A stretch of 64,000 nucleotides of DNA from contig NZ_JAPELX010000001.1 of NCBI RefSeq assembly GCF_026343335.1, positions 2,480,001 to 2,544,000 on the forward strand, given 5' to 3'. The position numbers and the translations under genes were made by a program. Numbering within the stretch: position 1 is the first letter of the stretch; every line of letters starts with the position of its first letter. Under the pieces are notes generated by a model that saw only the letters and a list, made by a program, of their open reading frames with translations, did not search any database and had not been told where the DNA came from. Source of the stretch: Streptomyces sp. NBC_00078 (GTDB taxonomy: Bacteria; Actinomycetota; Actinomycetes; Streptomycetales; Streptomycetaceae). Positions 8,000-16,527 of this stretch are shown one piece after another.

Positions 8000-8056
8000 C
8001 TCGTTCGGTATCTCGTACATAGCGGCGTACGCTCCCCTACCTCTCAGGAGGCGCGC

Positions 8057-8779
8057 ATGTCGCGTAGGAGAAGTCTCGGTACGAAGAAGAAGATCGCGCT
8101 GCTGGTGAGCGCGGCGGCGGTGGCGGGAGGCGGCGCCTTCGTCATGGCGAGCACCTCGAACGCCGCGCAGAGTCCGGGCCCCAGGACGTTGTCCGCGGCG
8201 GACTCGAACGTCTGCCAGGGGCTCGCCACCGCCCTCGGGAACAACCAGAGGTTCATCGACGGGCAGAAGGCCGCTCCGGACGCCCAGTCCGCGGCGCGGA
8301 TCGCCAACCGCGAGGCCGTCATCGCGCAGATCAAGGTCCAGCAGAAGGCGTCCGGTTGCGCCGTTGGGGAGTCGGCTCAGGACTCCCAGGCGACGCAGCC
8401 GGCGCAGAACGGCGCGGGACAGCAGGCAGGACAGCAGGCAGGTCAGCAGGCAGGGGGTGCCCAGCCCTCGCAGACCGCCTCGGCGCCCGCCGGAAACGCG
8501 GGCGGGAACGCGGGCGGCGCTGCCGCCTCCGGGCAGCAGGTGTGCAACGGCTCCACTGTCACCCTCTCCGGCGAGGGCGGCGCGCCTGCCGCCTCCAGCA
8601 ACCAGTTCCCGGCGGGGACGACGCTGAAGGTCACCAACCTGGACAACAACAAGTCCACGACGGTGAAGGTCACTTCGGTGTCCGGCAGTTGCGCCCTGCT
8701 CAACAACGCGGCCTTCGAACAGGTCCGGGAGCCCGGCAAGTTCCTGATCCGACGCGCGCTGATCGAGAAGGTGGGGTGA
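8057..8779 (+). CDS. Secreted protein with helical Cys-bounded domain, Gln/Gly linker and double-psi-barrel-like C-terminus
   Basis: A 240-residue exported protein. Residues 1-37 are a signal peptide (basic RRRSLGTKKK, hydrophobic core, cut near SNAA). Residues about 50-103 form a helical region bounded by Cys (VCQGL and SGCAVG). Residues 105-155 are a low-complexity linker with GQQA repeats. Residues about 160-240 (STVTLSGEGG to IRRALIEKVG) resemble the RlpA-like double-psi beta-barrel that binds peptidoglycan. AGGAGG is 4 bases before the ATG. The layout parallels the DUF1996 protein at 16717. A cell-wall role is inferred. Confidence 0.75.
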   Translation: MSRRRSLGTKKKIALLVSAAAVAGGGAFVMASTSNAAQSPGPRTLSAADSNVCQGLATALGNNQRFIDGQKAAPDAQSAARIANREAVIAQIKVQQKASGCAVGESAQDSQATQPAQNGAGQQAGQQAGQQAGGAQPSQTASAPAGNAGGNAGGAAASGQQVCNGSTVTLSGEGGAPAASSNQFPAGTTLKVTNLDNNKSTTVKVTSVSGSCALLNNAAFEQVREPGKFLIRRALIEKVG

Positions 8780-8782
8780 GCC

Positions 8783-9655
8783 TCAGGGGTTCAGGAACTC
8801 CGTGAGGCGGCGGCCGAGTCCGGCGGGTGCGGACTGCGGCAGCGCGTGATGGGAGACATGCGGGAGTACGACCGTCTCGACACGCGGCAGCAGCGCATCC
8901 GCCCTCGATGCCACCTTGTACGCGTCATGGGTCCTGCTGTTCCCGGCCAGGAGCAGCAGGACCGGCGCGGTCAGTCCGCGCAGCGCGTCCGGCGCCGGGC
9001 GCGGGCGGGTCACCGGCTTCGACACGGAGGGGAAGCCGGCGGCCGCCTCCTGCAGACGGAGCCAGTCGGGGTCGAGGGGCACTCCCCCGGTCGCTCCCCC
9101 GGTCTCCCATTCCAGGAAGGCGCGGGCACGAGCGGGCGTGGGACGCAGCATCAGCGGCAGGGCGCGCAGCAGGTACGCCGGCCGGAAGCCGGCGAAGCAC
9201 ATGACGGGGTCCAGGAGGAAGAGGCGGCGCACGCGCGTGTGTGCGTGCCGTGCGTAGTGCAGGGAGATCCAGCCGCCGTACGAGTGCCCGCCCAGGTCCG
9301 CCTCCTCAAGGCCGAGTTCGTCCAGAACCCCCTCCAGCCAGGCCACCAGGTCGGCGACCGTACGGGGGTGACGGTCGACGGCCTCGGTTCCGCGGCCCGC
9401 GCAGGCGGGGAGGTCGACGGCGAAGACGCGGTGGGTGCGGGCGAGGCCGGCGGCCTGGGCGTACCAGGTCGCGGAGGTGGCTCCGCCGCCACCGGGCAGC
9501 AGGACCACCCCAGGGCCGTGCGGCGGGCCGCAGACATTGACGTACGTCGTGCCGAAGGGGGTGGGGACGGTCACCGCCTCCCGCTCGGCGGGCCACTTGC
9601 CCATGACCTTGTCGTACGCGGCCAGGAAGCCGTCCATGTCGTAGGCGGACCTCAT
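8783..9655 (-). CDS. Alpha/beta hydrolase
   Basis: A 290-residue cytoplasmic alpha/beta hydrolase. It has the oxyanion segment VVLLPGGGGATS (about residue 47), the nucleophile elbow GHSYGG (about residue 119) and a C-terminal His in VSHHALPQ (about residue 272). The substrate is unknown. The ATG at 9655 has GGGGAGGGG just upstream. It is divergent from a MarR gene, and the 43-bp palindrome between them makes it the probable target of that repressor. Confidence 0.87.
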   Translation of the reverse strand: MRSAYDMDGFLAAYDKVMGKWPAEREAVTVPTPFGTTYVNVCGPPHGPGVVLLPGGGGATSATWYAQAAGLARTHRVFAVDLPACAGRGTEAVDRHPRTVADLVAWLEGVLDELGLEEADLGGHSYGGWISLHYARHAHTRVRRLFLLDPVMCFAGFRPAYLLRALPLMLRPTPARARAFLEWETGGATGGVPLDPDWLRLQEAAAGFPSVSKPVTRPRPAPDALRGLTAPVLLLLAGNSRTHDAYKVASRADALLPRVETVVLPHVSHHALPQSAPAGLGRRLTEFLNP

Positions 9656-9665
9656 TGCCCCTCCC

Positions 9666-9708
9666 CTATTATCTCGCTGAACGAGATACTCGATGAACGA
9701 GATAATAG
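9666..9708. promoter_or_regulatory. MarR operator with symmetric divergent -10 elements
   Basis: Perfect 11-bp inverted arms, CTATTATCTCG (9666-9676) and CGAGATAATAG (9698-9708), enclose further CGAGAT half-sites (9682-9687). Each arm also carries GATAAT on its own strand, a good -10 hexamer for both divergent genes. A repressor bound here would block both promoters. Confidence 0.75.
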
Positions 9709-9722
9709 AGCGGAGGCCGGTC

Positions 9723-10184
9723 TTGCGGAACCTTGGACCCGAGATGGAGGTCGTCCATCTGCTGCGCGCGGTGACGGTCGAACTCGGCCTGCACAGCGCC
9801 CGGTTCGCGAGCCGCAACGGCATGCACCCCACGGACGTACGCGCACTCATCGCCCTCATGGACGCCTCACGGGCCGGTGAGGAGACGACGGCCGGGCGGC
9901 TCGGCGCGGCACTCGGGCTGAACTCGGCGGGAACGACCGCGCTCGTCGACCGGATGGAACGCGCCGGACATGTGCGCCGGGTGCGCGCCGGGGGAGACCG
10001 GCGCAAGGTCCTGGTCGAGGTGACCGAGCAGGCGGTCGAGCTCGGATGGGCCTCCTTCGGACGGCTGATCGGAGGGGCGGCGGAGTTGCTTCGTGTGTAC
10101 GACGAGCGGGAACTGGCCGCCGTCAAGGGGTTCCTCGAAGGAGTACTGGAGGGGCTGGCGGAGGCGGCGACGGAGCGGGACTGA
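9723..10184 (+). CDS. MarR family transcriptional regulator
   Basis: A 153-residue winged-helix repressor. The recognition region is TAGRLGAALGLNSAGTTALV (about residues 58-77) followed by the wing VRRVRAGGDRRKVLVEVTE. The TTG at 9723 is chosen because GGAGG (9712-9716) lies 6 bases upstream; an ATG at 9693 is in frame but falls inside the palindromic operator and has no ribosome site. It probably represses itself and the divergent hydrolase. The ligand is unknown. Confidence 0.85.
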   Translation: MRNLGPEMEVVHLLRAVTVELGLHSARFASRNGMHPTDVRALIALMDASRAGEETTAGRLGAALGLNSAGTTALVDRMERAGHVRRVRAGGDRRKVLVEVTEQAVELGWASFGRLIGGAAELLRVYDERELAAVKGFLEGVLEGLAEAATERD

Positions 10185-10231
10185 CCGGTCCGCGCGTTCT
10201 CACACCGTGACTCGCACCACACCACCTTCAG

Positions 10232-10269
10232 GTAACACGGGGTTCACATTCGAGCAACGGCCGGGAAAT
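10232..10269 (+). promoter_or_regulatory. GlnR binding box upstream of glnII
   Basis: Four pentamers separated by 6 bases each: GTAAC (10232), TTCAC (10243), GCAAC (10254) and GAAAT (10265). This matches the a-site/b-site pattern of GlnR, the OmpR-type nitrogen regulator known to control glnII in Streptomyces. A TTGACA hexamer follows at 10276-10281, but no clear -10 partner was found. Confidence 0.8.
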
Positions 10270-10368
10270 CGCCTGTTGACAGGCTCGCGGGCACAAGAGC
10301 GGCGCCCCAGTGCCGCAGCGCCGCAGCACCCGCAAGTGCGTAAGACACACCCCCGAAGGAAGTGGCTC

Positions 10369-11400
10369 GTGACCTTCAAGGCTGAGTACATCTGGATCGA
10401 CGGCACCCAGCCGACCGCCAAGCTCCGTTCCAAGACGAAGATCATCACGGGCGGGCCCGTCGGTCTGGACACGCTGCCGATCTGGGGCTTCGACGGGTCC
10501 TCCACGAACCAGGCCGAGGGCCACTCCTCGGACCGCGTCCTCAAGCCGGTCTTCACCTGCCCGGACCCGATCCGCGGCGGCGACGACATCCTCGTCCTGT
10601 GCGAGGTCCTCGACATCGACATGACGCCGCACGAGTCCAACACCCGTGCCGCGCTGGCCGAGGTCGCCGAGAAGTTCGCCGCGCAGGAGCCGATCTTCGG
10701 CATCGAGCAGGAGTACACGTTCTTCCAGGACGGCTACCCGCTCGGCTTCCCCAAGGGCGGCTTCCCGGCCCCGCAGGGCGGCTACTACTGCGGTGTCGGC
10801 GCGGACGAGATCTTCGGGCGTGAGATCGTCGAGGCACACCTGGACAACTGCCTCGCGGCCGGCCTCGCCATCTCCGGCATCAACGCCGAGGTCATGCCCG
10901 GCCAGTGGGAGTTCCAGGTCGGTCCTGTCTCCCCGCTGGAGGTCTCCGACCACCTGTGGGTGGCCCGCTGGCTGCTCTACCGCACCGCCGAGGACTTCGG
11001 CGTCGCCGCGACGCTGGACCCGAAGCCGGTGAAGGGCGACTGGAACGGCGCCGGTGCGCACACCAACTTCTCCACCAAGGCGATGCGCGAGACCTACGAG
11101 GCGATCATCACCGCGGCCGAGTCGCTGGGCGAGGGCTCCAAGCCGCTCGACCACGTCAAGAACTACGGCGCCGGCATCGACGACCGCCTGACGGGCCTGC
11201 ACGAGACCGCCCCGTGGAACGAGTACTCGTACGGCGTCTCCGACCGCGGCGCCTCGGTCCGTATCCCGTGGCAGGTCGAGAAGGACGGCAAGGGCTACAT
11301 CGAGGACCGCCGTCCGAACGCCAACGTGGACCCGTACCTGGTGACGCGCCTGATCGTGGACACCTGCTGCTCCGCGCTGGAGAAGGCCGGCCAGGTCTGA
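10369..11400 (+). CDS. glnII: Glutamine synthetase type II (eukaryote-like)
   Basis: A 343-residue GSII, the length usual for Streptomyces GlnII. It makes glutamine from glutamate, ammonia and ATP. Seen: MTFKAEYIWIDGT start, WGFDGSSTNQA, FGIEQEYTFF (metal-binding Glu), GQWEFQVGP, GAGAHTNFSTKAMR and SVRIPWQVEKDGKGYIEDRRP. The GTG at 10369 has GAAGGA 8 bases upstream. Unlike GSI it has no adenylylation tyrosine and is not a GlnE target. Control is expected through the GlnR box at 10232-10269. A strong terminator follows, so it is monocistronic. Confidence 0.96.
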   Translation: MTFKAEYIWIDGTQPTAKLRSKTKIITGGPVGLDTLPIWGFDGSSTNQAEGHSSDRVLKPVFTCPDPIRGGDDILVLCEVLDIDMTPHESNTRAALAEVAEKFAAQEPIFGIEQEYTFFQDGYPLGFPKGGFPAPQGGYYCGVGADEIFGREIVEAHLDNCLAAGLAISGINAEVMPGQWEFQVGPVSPLEVSDHLWVARWLLYRTAEDFGVAATLDPKPVKGDWNGAGAHTNFSTKAMRETYEAIITAAESLGEGSKPLDHVKNYGAGIDDRLTGLHETAPWNEYSYGVSDRGASVRIPWQVEKDGKGYIEDRRPNANVDPYLVTRLIVDTCCSALEKAGQV

Positions 11401-11415
11401 TCCGACCCGACTCCT

Positions 11416-11455
11416 GCGAGGGGGCGCCCATCGATCGCGGTGGACGCCCCCTCGC
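11416..11455 (+). terminator. Terminator after glnII
   Basis: Perfect 11-bp arms GCGAGGGGGCG (11416-11426) and CGCCCCCTCGC (11445-11455) with an 18-base loop, followed by GTTGT, just after the glnII stop. Confidence 0.85.
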
Positions 11456-11485
11456 GTTGTCAGTGGTGCGTGCGAGGGTTGGGCC

Positions 11486-12478
11486 ATGGAGATCAACGGG
11501 GGCATGGAGAACGACCGGGGACCGGCGGGCGACGGGGACCTGGGCATCGGCCGGAGCACGGAGACCGACGGGTGCCTCGCGGTCAGGGTCCGGACGGAGA
11601 ACGGGCAGGCGCACACGCGGATTTCGGCCGAGCGGCTGGTTGAGCTGGTGCACCGGATCGGCGGTGCGGACGACCACTTCCTCGTCGTGCAGCGGATACC
11701 GGACCGGCCGGGGCTCTTCATCCAGGTGGCACACGAGCCGCGCGGGGTCTACGAGTTCCAGCACCGCACGGGCTCCGTCCCGCACATGTGGGTGACCGAG
11801 GTGACGGATCCCGGCCTCGTCGCGGACGTGATGGTGCGCTGGGCCCGGCAGGAGCGGGACTGGGACGCGGGCGTCACCTGGCGGCGCGACGAGCTCGCAC
11901 CGCCCGAGGAGGTTCCCGCGCCCGACCCCCGGGCCGCGGGGCGTGCCGAGCAGTATGTGCGCGAGCTGCTTCAGGACGGCTACCTGGGCATCGACGAGCT
12001 GGTCCGCGAGACCGTGTACCTGATGGAGGACGCGCTCTCCCCCGCCCAGGCCCGCCGGATCGTCGAGCGGCTGTGGCTGGAGCGTGTCGACGCGCAGGAG
12101 ACCTGGACGGCGCCGACCGGCCCGGACCGGCTGGAGCGGGCGTTCGCGGCTCTGGAGCGCACCGGCATCGTCGCCCGGGAGAACTTCGCCTGCTGCCATG
12201 GCTGCGGCATGACCGAGATAGGTGCGCAGGCGGACTCGGTCCAGGGCGCGCGGGGCTTCGTCTTCTTCCACCACCAGGGCACCCGCGGCGCGGCGGAGGG
12301 CGGCGGACTGACGCTCTATTACGGCGGGTTCGACGACTCGGCGCGGACCACCACGGCCGTCGGCCACGAGGTCGTCGCCGCGCTCGGTGCCGCCGGGCTG
12401 CCCACGGACTGGGACGGCGATCCGGCGAAGGCGATCGAGGTCACGCCCCTGACCTGGCACAAACGCCTCACAGGGTGA
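11486..12478 (+). CDS. DUF6891-like protein with a CCHGCG motif
   Basis: A 330-residue soluble protein. The N-terminal half (to about residue 135) contains SAERLVELVHRIGG and HMWVTEVTDPGLVADVMVRW. The C-terminal half carries FACCHGCGMTEIG (about residue 238) and GFVFFHHQGTRGAAEGGGLTLYYG. The paired cysteines and neighbouring histidines suggest a metal or redox site, but none is shown for the family. I connect it with DUF6891 from memory. Several ATGs are close to the start; the first, 11486, is used. No partner gene is evident. Confidence 0.75.
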   Translation: MEINGGMENDRGPAGDGDLGIGRSTETDGCLAVRVRTENGQAHTRISAERLVELVHRIGGADDHFLVVQRIPDRPGLFIQVAHEPRGVYEFQHRTGSVPHMWVTEVTDPGLVADVMVRWARQERDWDAGVTWRRDELAPPEEVPAPDPRAAGRAEQYVRELLQDGYLGIDELVRETVYLMEDALSPAQARRIVERLWLERVDAQETWTAPTGPDRLERAFAALERTGIVARENFACCHGCGMTEIGAQADSVQGARGFVFFHHQGTRGAAEGGGLTLYYGGFDDSARTTTAVGHEVVAALGAAGLPTDWDGDPAKAIEVTPLTWHKRLTG

Positions 12479-12810
12479 GGTCCGCGACGTGAGTTTCATA
12501 CCGGGGAAGCGCCCAAGCAGTGAGAGGAGGCTCCTCGCCGCGGGCAGCGTCTGCTTCAATGGAGCCATGGCCGGCTTCCAGAACCACACCGCGACGGGTC
12601 GCCATGACCTCGAGCCGTTCTGGCCTTCCCGTCAGCACCACGACTTCGACCGGGTGTGTTGCCGCGCGATGAACGCGTCGGCCCTCTAAAGCCGTACACC
12701 CCGGCCTTCGTCCGACGCGAAACGACGTACGTCCCTCGACGAGCCCGACCGTGAACTCGCGGCCCGTCGTCCTCCCAGACGAACTCCTCGCGCGAAAGAG
12801 CTGACCCCTC
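12479..12810. other. 332-bp interval containing a possible leader-peptide gene
   Basis: It contains the palindrome GAGGAG-G-CTCCTC (12524-12536), the small frame 12567-12689, and about 120 bases before the winged-helix gene with no clear promoter hexamers. No terminator was seen after the gene ending at 12478. Confidence 0.45.
12567..12689 (+). CDS. Possible 40-residue leader peptide
   Basis: The frame encodes a peptide starting MAGFQNHTATGRHDLEPFW and ending RVCCRAMNASAL. About 88% of codons end in G or C, which is hard to explain in non-coding sequence. The core SRQHHDFDRVCCRA resembles the R-x-H-x-D-(L/F)-x-R-V pattern followed by Cys seen in short Streptomyces leader peptides. GGAG lies only 2 bases before the ATG, so initiation may be leaderless or from an in-frame GTG at 12489, which follows GTGAGG by 8 bases and would give 66 residues. 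It may control the winged-helix gene at 12811. Function is not known. Confidence 0.42.
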   Translation: MAGFQNHTATGRHDLEPFWPSRQHHDFDRVCCRAMNASAL

Positions 12811-13419
12811 ATGGCGACCACTCGTTCTCTCTCCCCCGCCACCCTCACCGCCGCCCCGACCGTCACCCCGGCCCATGGCGCCCGGCACCGGCTGCGCGCC
12901 GTCGACCGGGACGAGGTCGTGGACGTGGCGGACTTCCTGCCGCCCGGCGCCACCTGGCTGCCGGCTCCGCAGCACACCCTGCCCACCCTGCCGGGCCGGC
13001 CGCCGATGATCGGCTACCTGGTGCTCGTCCCGGCCGACCAGCAGCCGCCGTTCCTGCCGGTGGCGGTGCCCGACCGCACCGACGCCGTGATCGCCCACGG
13101 CGCGGACGCCGGCGGCCAGGGCGGCGATCCGCTCGTCCGCATCGACTCCGTGCAGCGCACGGCCGACGTGGACGGACGGGAACTCGACCTCACCTACCTG
13201 GAGTTCGAGCTGCTCGCGCATCTCGTGGCGCACCCGCACCGGGTGCACACCCGCGACCAGCTGGTCACCACGGTGTGGGGGTACGGCCACGTGGGCGACG
13301 GCCGCACCGTCGACGTCCACATCGCCCGGCTGCGCCGCAAGTTGGGCGCCGAGCACCGCGCGGCCATCCAGACCGTGCGCCGGGTCGGCTACAAGTACAC
13401 CCCGCCGACCGGCCGTTGA
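12811..13419 (+). CDS. OmpR/PhoB-type winged-helix transcriptional regulator without a canonical receiver domain
   Basis: A 202-residue DNA-binding protein. Residues about 110-200 form an OmpR-type winged helix: VDGRELDLTYLEFELLAHLV, RDQLVTTVWGYGHVGDGRTVDVHIARLRRKLG and IQTVRRVGYKY. The N-terminal 100 residues are Pro/Ala-rich (VADFLPPGATWLPAPQ, GYLVLVPADQQPP) and lack the Asp and Lys signature of a receiver domain, so it is not a normal phosphorylated response regulator. No kinase gene is adjacent. It probably responds to another input or acts constitutively. Confidence 0.85.
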   Translation: MATTRSLSPATLTAAPTVTPAHGARHRLRAVDRDEVVDVADFLPPGATWLPAPQHTLPTLPGRPPMIGYLVLVPADQQPPFLPVAVPDRTDAVIAHGADAGGQGGDPLVRIDSVQRTADVDGRELDLTYLEFELLAHLVAHPHRVHTRDQLVTTVWGYGHVGDGRTVDVHIARLRRKLGAEHRAAIQTVRRVGYKYTPPTGR

Positions 13420-13522
13420 CCACTCCCGACCTGCTGCCGACCTGCCGCCGGTCTGCCGCTGATCCTCTGCTGACGGCAGATTGCCGTTCCGTCACGCGTC
13501 CGGTCCGGGCAGGCTCACCGGC

Positions 13523-14515
13523 ATGAGACTTCTGGTGCTGGGTGGTACGGAGTTCGCGGGACGGGCCGTCGTGGAGGCGGCGCTCGGGCGCGGCTGGGAC
13601 GTGAGCGTCCTCAACCGGGGACGGCACCGACCGCCCCCGGGCGTGCGGTCCCTGCACGGCGACCGCACCACGCCCGACGGGCTCGCCGCCCTCACGGACG
13701 GCGAGTGGGACGTCGTCGTCGACACCTGGTCGGCGGCGCCCCGGGCCGTGCACGAGGCGGCGCGACTGCTGCGGGGCCGCGCCGGACGGTATGTGTACGT
13801 GTCGAGCCGCTCGGTGTACGCGTGGCCCTCGCCCCGCGGACACACCGAGGATGCGCCGCTGGTGGAGGGCGCCGAGCCCGACGCGGACAGGACCGACTAC
13901 GCGCGCGACAAGCGGGGCGCCGAGATCGCCGCCGTCGAGGCGTTCGGCGCGGACCGGTCCGTTCTCGTACGGGCCGGGCTGATCCTCGGCCCGTACGAGA
14001 ACGTCGGCCGCCTGCCCTGGTGGCTCGGCCGGATCGCGCGTGGCGGGCCCGTACTGGCCCCGGGACCGCGGGACCTGCCCCTGCAGTACGTCGATGTGCG
14101 CGACCTGGCCGAGTGGATCCTCGGCGCGGCGGAGCAGGAGCTGAGCGGGCCGTACACCCTGGTCAGTGCGCAGGGGCACGCCACCATGGGCGATCTGCTC
14201 GACGCGTGCGTCGCCGTCACCGGCTCGGACGCGGAGCTGCGCTGGACCGACCCCGAGGCCATCCTCGAAGCGGGCATCGAGCCGTGGACCCAACTGCCGG
14301 TGTGGGTGCCGCCGGACAGCGAGGAGCACGACTGCCTGCACGGCGGGGACGTCTCCCGCGCGCTCGCTACGGGGCTGCGCTGCCGGCCCGTCGCCGAAAC
14401 CGTGACCGACACCTGGCGCTGGCTCCAGGACATCGGCGGCACGGCACCACAGCGCCCCGACCGGCCCCCGGTGGGACTGGACCCCGCCGTGGAGGCCAAG
14501 GTGCTGCGGGGTTAG
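13523..14515 (+). CDS. NAD-dependent epimerase/dehydratase family protein
   Basis: A 330-residue Rossmann-fold protein. The N-terminal LVLGGTEFAGRAVVEAALGRG is an atypical GxxxxxG dinucleotide-binding loop. It continues with VYVSSRSVYA (active-site Ser region), DYARDKRGAE in place of the Tyr-x-x-x-Lys motif (Tyr130/Lys134 approximately), VLRAGLILGPYE-like sequence and LPLQYVDVRDLAEWIL. Substrate is unknown; such proteins are often labelled NDP-sugar epimerases or reductases. The ATG at 13523 is used because residues upstream do not fit the fold. Confidence 0.85.
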   Translation: MRLLVLGGTEFAGRAVVEAALGRGWDVSVLNRGRHRPPPGVRSLHGDRTTPDGLAALTDGEWDVVVDTWSAAPRAVHEAARLLRGRAGRYVYVSSRSVYAWPSPRGHTEDAPLVEGAEPDADRTDYARDKRGAEIAAVEAFGADRSVLVRAGLILGPYENVGRLPWWLGRIARGGPVLAPGPRDLPLQYVDVRDLAEWILGAAEQELSGPYTLVSAQGHATMGDLLDACVAVTGSDAELRWTDPEAILEAGIEPWTQLPVWVPPDSEEHDCLHGGDVSRALATGLRCRPVAETVTDTWRWLQDIGGTAPQRPDRPPVGLDPAVEAKVLRG

Positions 14516-14617
14516 CGGTCCACTGCTCTCCTCGCCGAGGGGTGTACGTGGCACCACCCGTCGGCCGGGGGGCTCAGCCCAGTGACCGTCGGTGCGTGCT
14601 CGGCCAGACTGGCTGCC

Positions 14618-15889
14618 ATGAACACCAACACGAAGAACGGGTCTCTTACCACGAGGGCCCGGGCCGTCGCTCTGGCGGCGGGGCGGGGGTTCGTGCTGGC
14701 CCTGGTGTCCCTGCCCGGCGCGGTTCTCGGCTTCACCCTCTCCCTCCTGTCCATCGCGCTCATCCCGATAGGCATCGGACTCGTCACGACACCGTGGGTG
14801 CTGACGGGAGTGCGGGCGTTCGCCGACTGGCGGCGGGCGCTCGCGGCGAAGTGGAGCGGGGTGCCGATCCCGTCGGCGTACCGGCCGGTCCCCGAGGACG
14901 CCAAACCCTGGACGCGGACGTACGCGATGCTGCGCGACCCGGCGATCTGGCGGGACCTGCGGTGGCTGCAGGTGGACATGACGGCGGGGTACGTGACGGC
15001 GCTGCTGCCGGCGGTGCTCCTCTTCTACCCCTTCGAGGGCCTGGCCGTCGCGGCCGGGCTGTGGCGGCCGCTGTCGGACGGCGGCGGCTACTGGTACGGC
15101 TTCGTGCATGTCACCGGCCAGGCCTCCGCGCTCGGCGCCGGTGTGCTGGCCGTCGCGATCCTCGCCCTCGGCTCTCCCTACGCCCCGCGGCTGCTGACCG
15201 CCCACTTCCGGCTCACCCGAGCCGTACTCGGCGCGAGCCAGGCCGAGTTGGCCGAGCGCGTCCGCGTCCTCACCGAGACCCGCCGTGACGCCGTCGACAC
15301 CTCCGCAGCCGAACTGCGCCGCATCGAGCGGGATCTGCACGACGGGGCGCAGGCCCGGCTGGTCGCCATGGGCATGGACCTGGGCACCGTCGAAATGCTC
15401 CTCGACAAGGACCCGGCGAAGGCCAAGCAGCTCATCGCCCGGACCCGCCAGTCCTCCGTGGACGCCCTCGGCGAGTTGCGCGACCTGGTCCGCGGCATCC
15501 ACCCGCCGGTCCTGGCCGAGCGCGGACTCGGCGACGCGGTGAGGGCGCTGGCACTCCGGCTGCCCCTCCCGACCGAGGTGAACGTCGAGTTGAGCGGCCG
15601 CGCGGACGCGCCCGTCGAGTCCGCCGCCTACTTCGCCGTCAGCGAGGTGCTCACCAACGCGGTCAAGCACTCCGGCGCGGACCGGATCGGGGTCGACCTG
15701 CATCACAGCGAGGGCATGCTGCGGATCTCCGTCACCGACAACGGCAAGGGCGGCGCGGTGATCGGGTCGGGCTCCGGGCTGACCGGAGTCGAGCGGCGAC
15801 TGGGTACATTCGACGGCGTCCTGGCCGTCAGCAGCCCCGCGGGCGGTCCCACCATGGTCACCATGGAGATCCCTTGCGAGTTGTCCTAG
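14618..15889 (+). CDS. Sensor histidine kinase (NarL-type partner)
   Basis: A 423-residue membrane kinase. An N-terminal sensor domain with several membrane helices (about residues 15-55 and 110-190) precedes a HisKA_3 dimerisation helix with phospho-accepting His in ERDLHDGAQARLVAMGMDLG (about residue 245). The ATPase domain has the N-box SEVLTNAVKHSGAD, G1 DNGKGGA and G2 GSGLTGVERRLG. The signal is unknown. The gene for its response regulator overlaps its 3' end by 16 bases, so the pair is translationally coupled. Confidence 0.92.
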   Translation: MNTNTKNGSLTTRARAVALAAGRGFVLALVSLPGAVLGFTLSLLSIALIPIGIGLVTTPWVLTGVRAFADWRRALAAKWSGVPIPSAYRPVPEDAKPWTRTYAMLRDPAIWRDLRWLQVDMTAGYVTALLPAVLLFYPFEGLAVAAGLWRPLSDGGGYWYGFVHVTGQASALGAGVLAVAILALGSPYAPRLLTAHFRLTRAVLGASQAELAERVRVLTETRRDAVDTSAAELRRIERDLHDGAQARLVAMGMDLGTVEMLLDKDPAKAKQLIARTRQSSVDALGELRDLVRGIHPPVLAERGLGDAVRALALRLPLPTEVNVELSGRADAPVESAAYFAVSEVLTNAVKHSGADRIGVDLHHSEGMLRISVTDNGKGGAVIGSGSGLTGVERRLGTFDGVLAVSSPAGGPTMVTMEIPCELS

Positions 15890-16527
15890 CCGAAGACCTC
15901 TTCCTGCTGCGCGACGGACTGGTCCGGCTTCTGGAGGCCTACGACTTCGAGATCGCCGCGGCCGTCGAGTCCGGCCCCGAGCTCACCCAGGCACTGGCCG
16001 AGCTGGAGCCGGACGTCGCCGTGGTCGACGTACGCCTGCCGCCGACGCACACCGACGAGGGGCTGCAGTGCGCACTGCGGGCCCGCCGGGACAGACCCGG
16101 GCTTCCGGTGCTGGTGCTCTCCCAGCACGTGGAGCAGCTGTACGCGCGCGAGTTGCTCGCCGACGGCAGCGGCGGGGTGGGGTACCTGCTCAAGGACCGG
16201 GTGTTCGACGCGGAGCAGTTCATCGACTCCGTACGGCGGGTCGCGGCCGGCGGGACCGCGATGGATCCGCAGGTGATCCAGCAGCTGCTGTCCCGGCGGG
16301 CGGCCGACGACCGGCCTCTCGGGCGGCTGACGCCCCGTGAGCGCGAGGTGCTGGAGCTGATGGCGCAGGGCCGCTCCAACGCGGCGATCGCGGGGCAGCT
16401 GGTGGTGACAGAACGGGCCATCGCCAAACACACCTCCAACATCTTCGCCAAACTGGACCTGGAGGTGTCGGATGATGACAATCGTCGCGTTCTGGCGGTC
16501 CTCGCCTATCTGGACCAGGACCGGTGA
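15874..16527 (+). CDS. NarL/LuxR-type response regulator
   Basis: A 217-residue regulator starting with TTG inside the kinase gene; GGAG lies 5 bases upstream. The receiver domain has the acidic pair in VVLAED, phospho-acceptor Asp in VAVVDVRLPP (about residue 52), Ser/Thr in LVLSQH and Lys in YLLKDRV. The C-terminal LuxR helix-turn-helix is LTPREREVLELMAQGRSNAA to AKHTSNIFAKL. It probably regulates the secreted DUF1996 gene next door or its own operon, but no binding site was identified. Confidence 0.93.
   Translation: MRVVLAEDLFLLRDGLVRLLEAYDFEIAAAVESGPELTQALAELEPDVAVVDVRLPPTHTDEGLQCALRARRDRPGLPVLVLSQHVEQLYARELLADGSGGVGYLLKDRVFDAEQFIDSVRRVAAGGTAMDPQVIQQLLSRRAADDRPLGRLTPREREVLELMAQGRSNAAIAGQLVVTERAIAKHTSNIFAKLDLEVSDDDNRRVLAVLAYLDQDR

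Noticed and set aside
8783..10225. N-terminal extension of the alpha/beta hydrolase
   Set aside because: The added frame is antisense to the MarR gene, and a good ribosome site precedes the ATG at 9655.
13265..15706. Minus-strand frame spanning about 2.4 kb
   Set aside because: It covers the epimerase and histidine-kinase genes on the plus strand, both with clear motifs. It is a compositional shadow.
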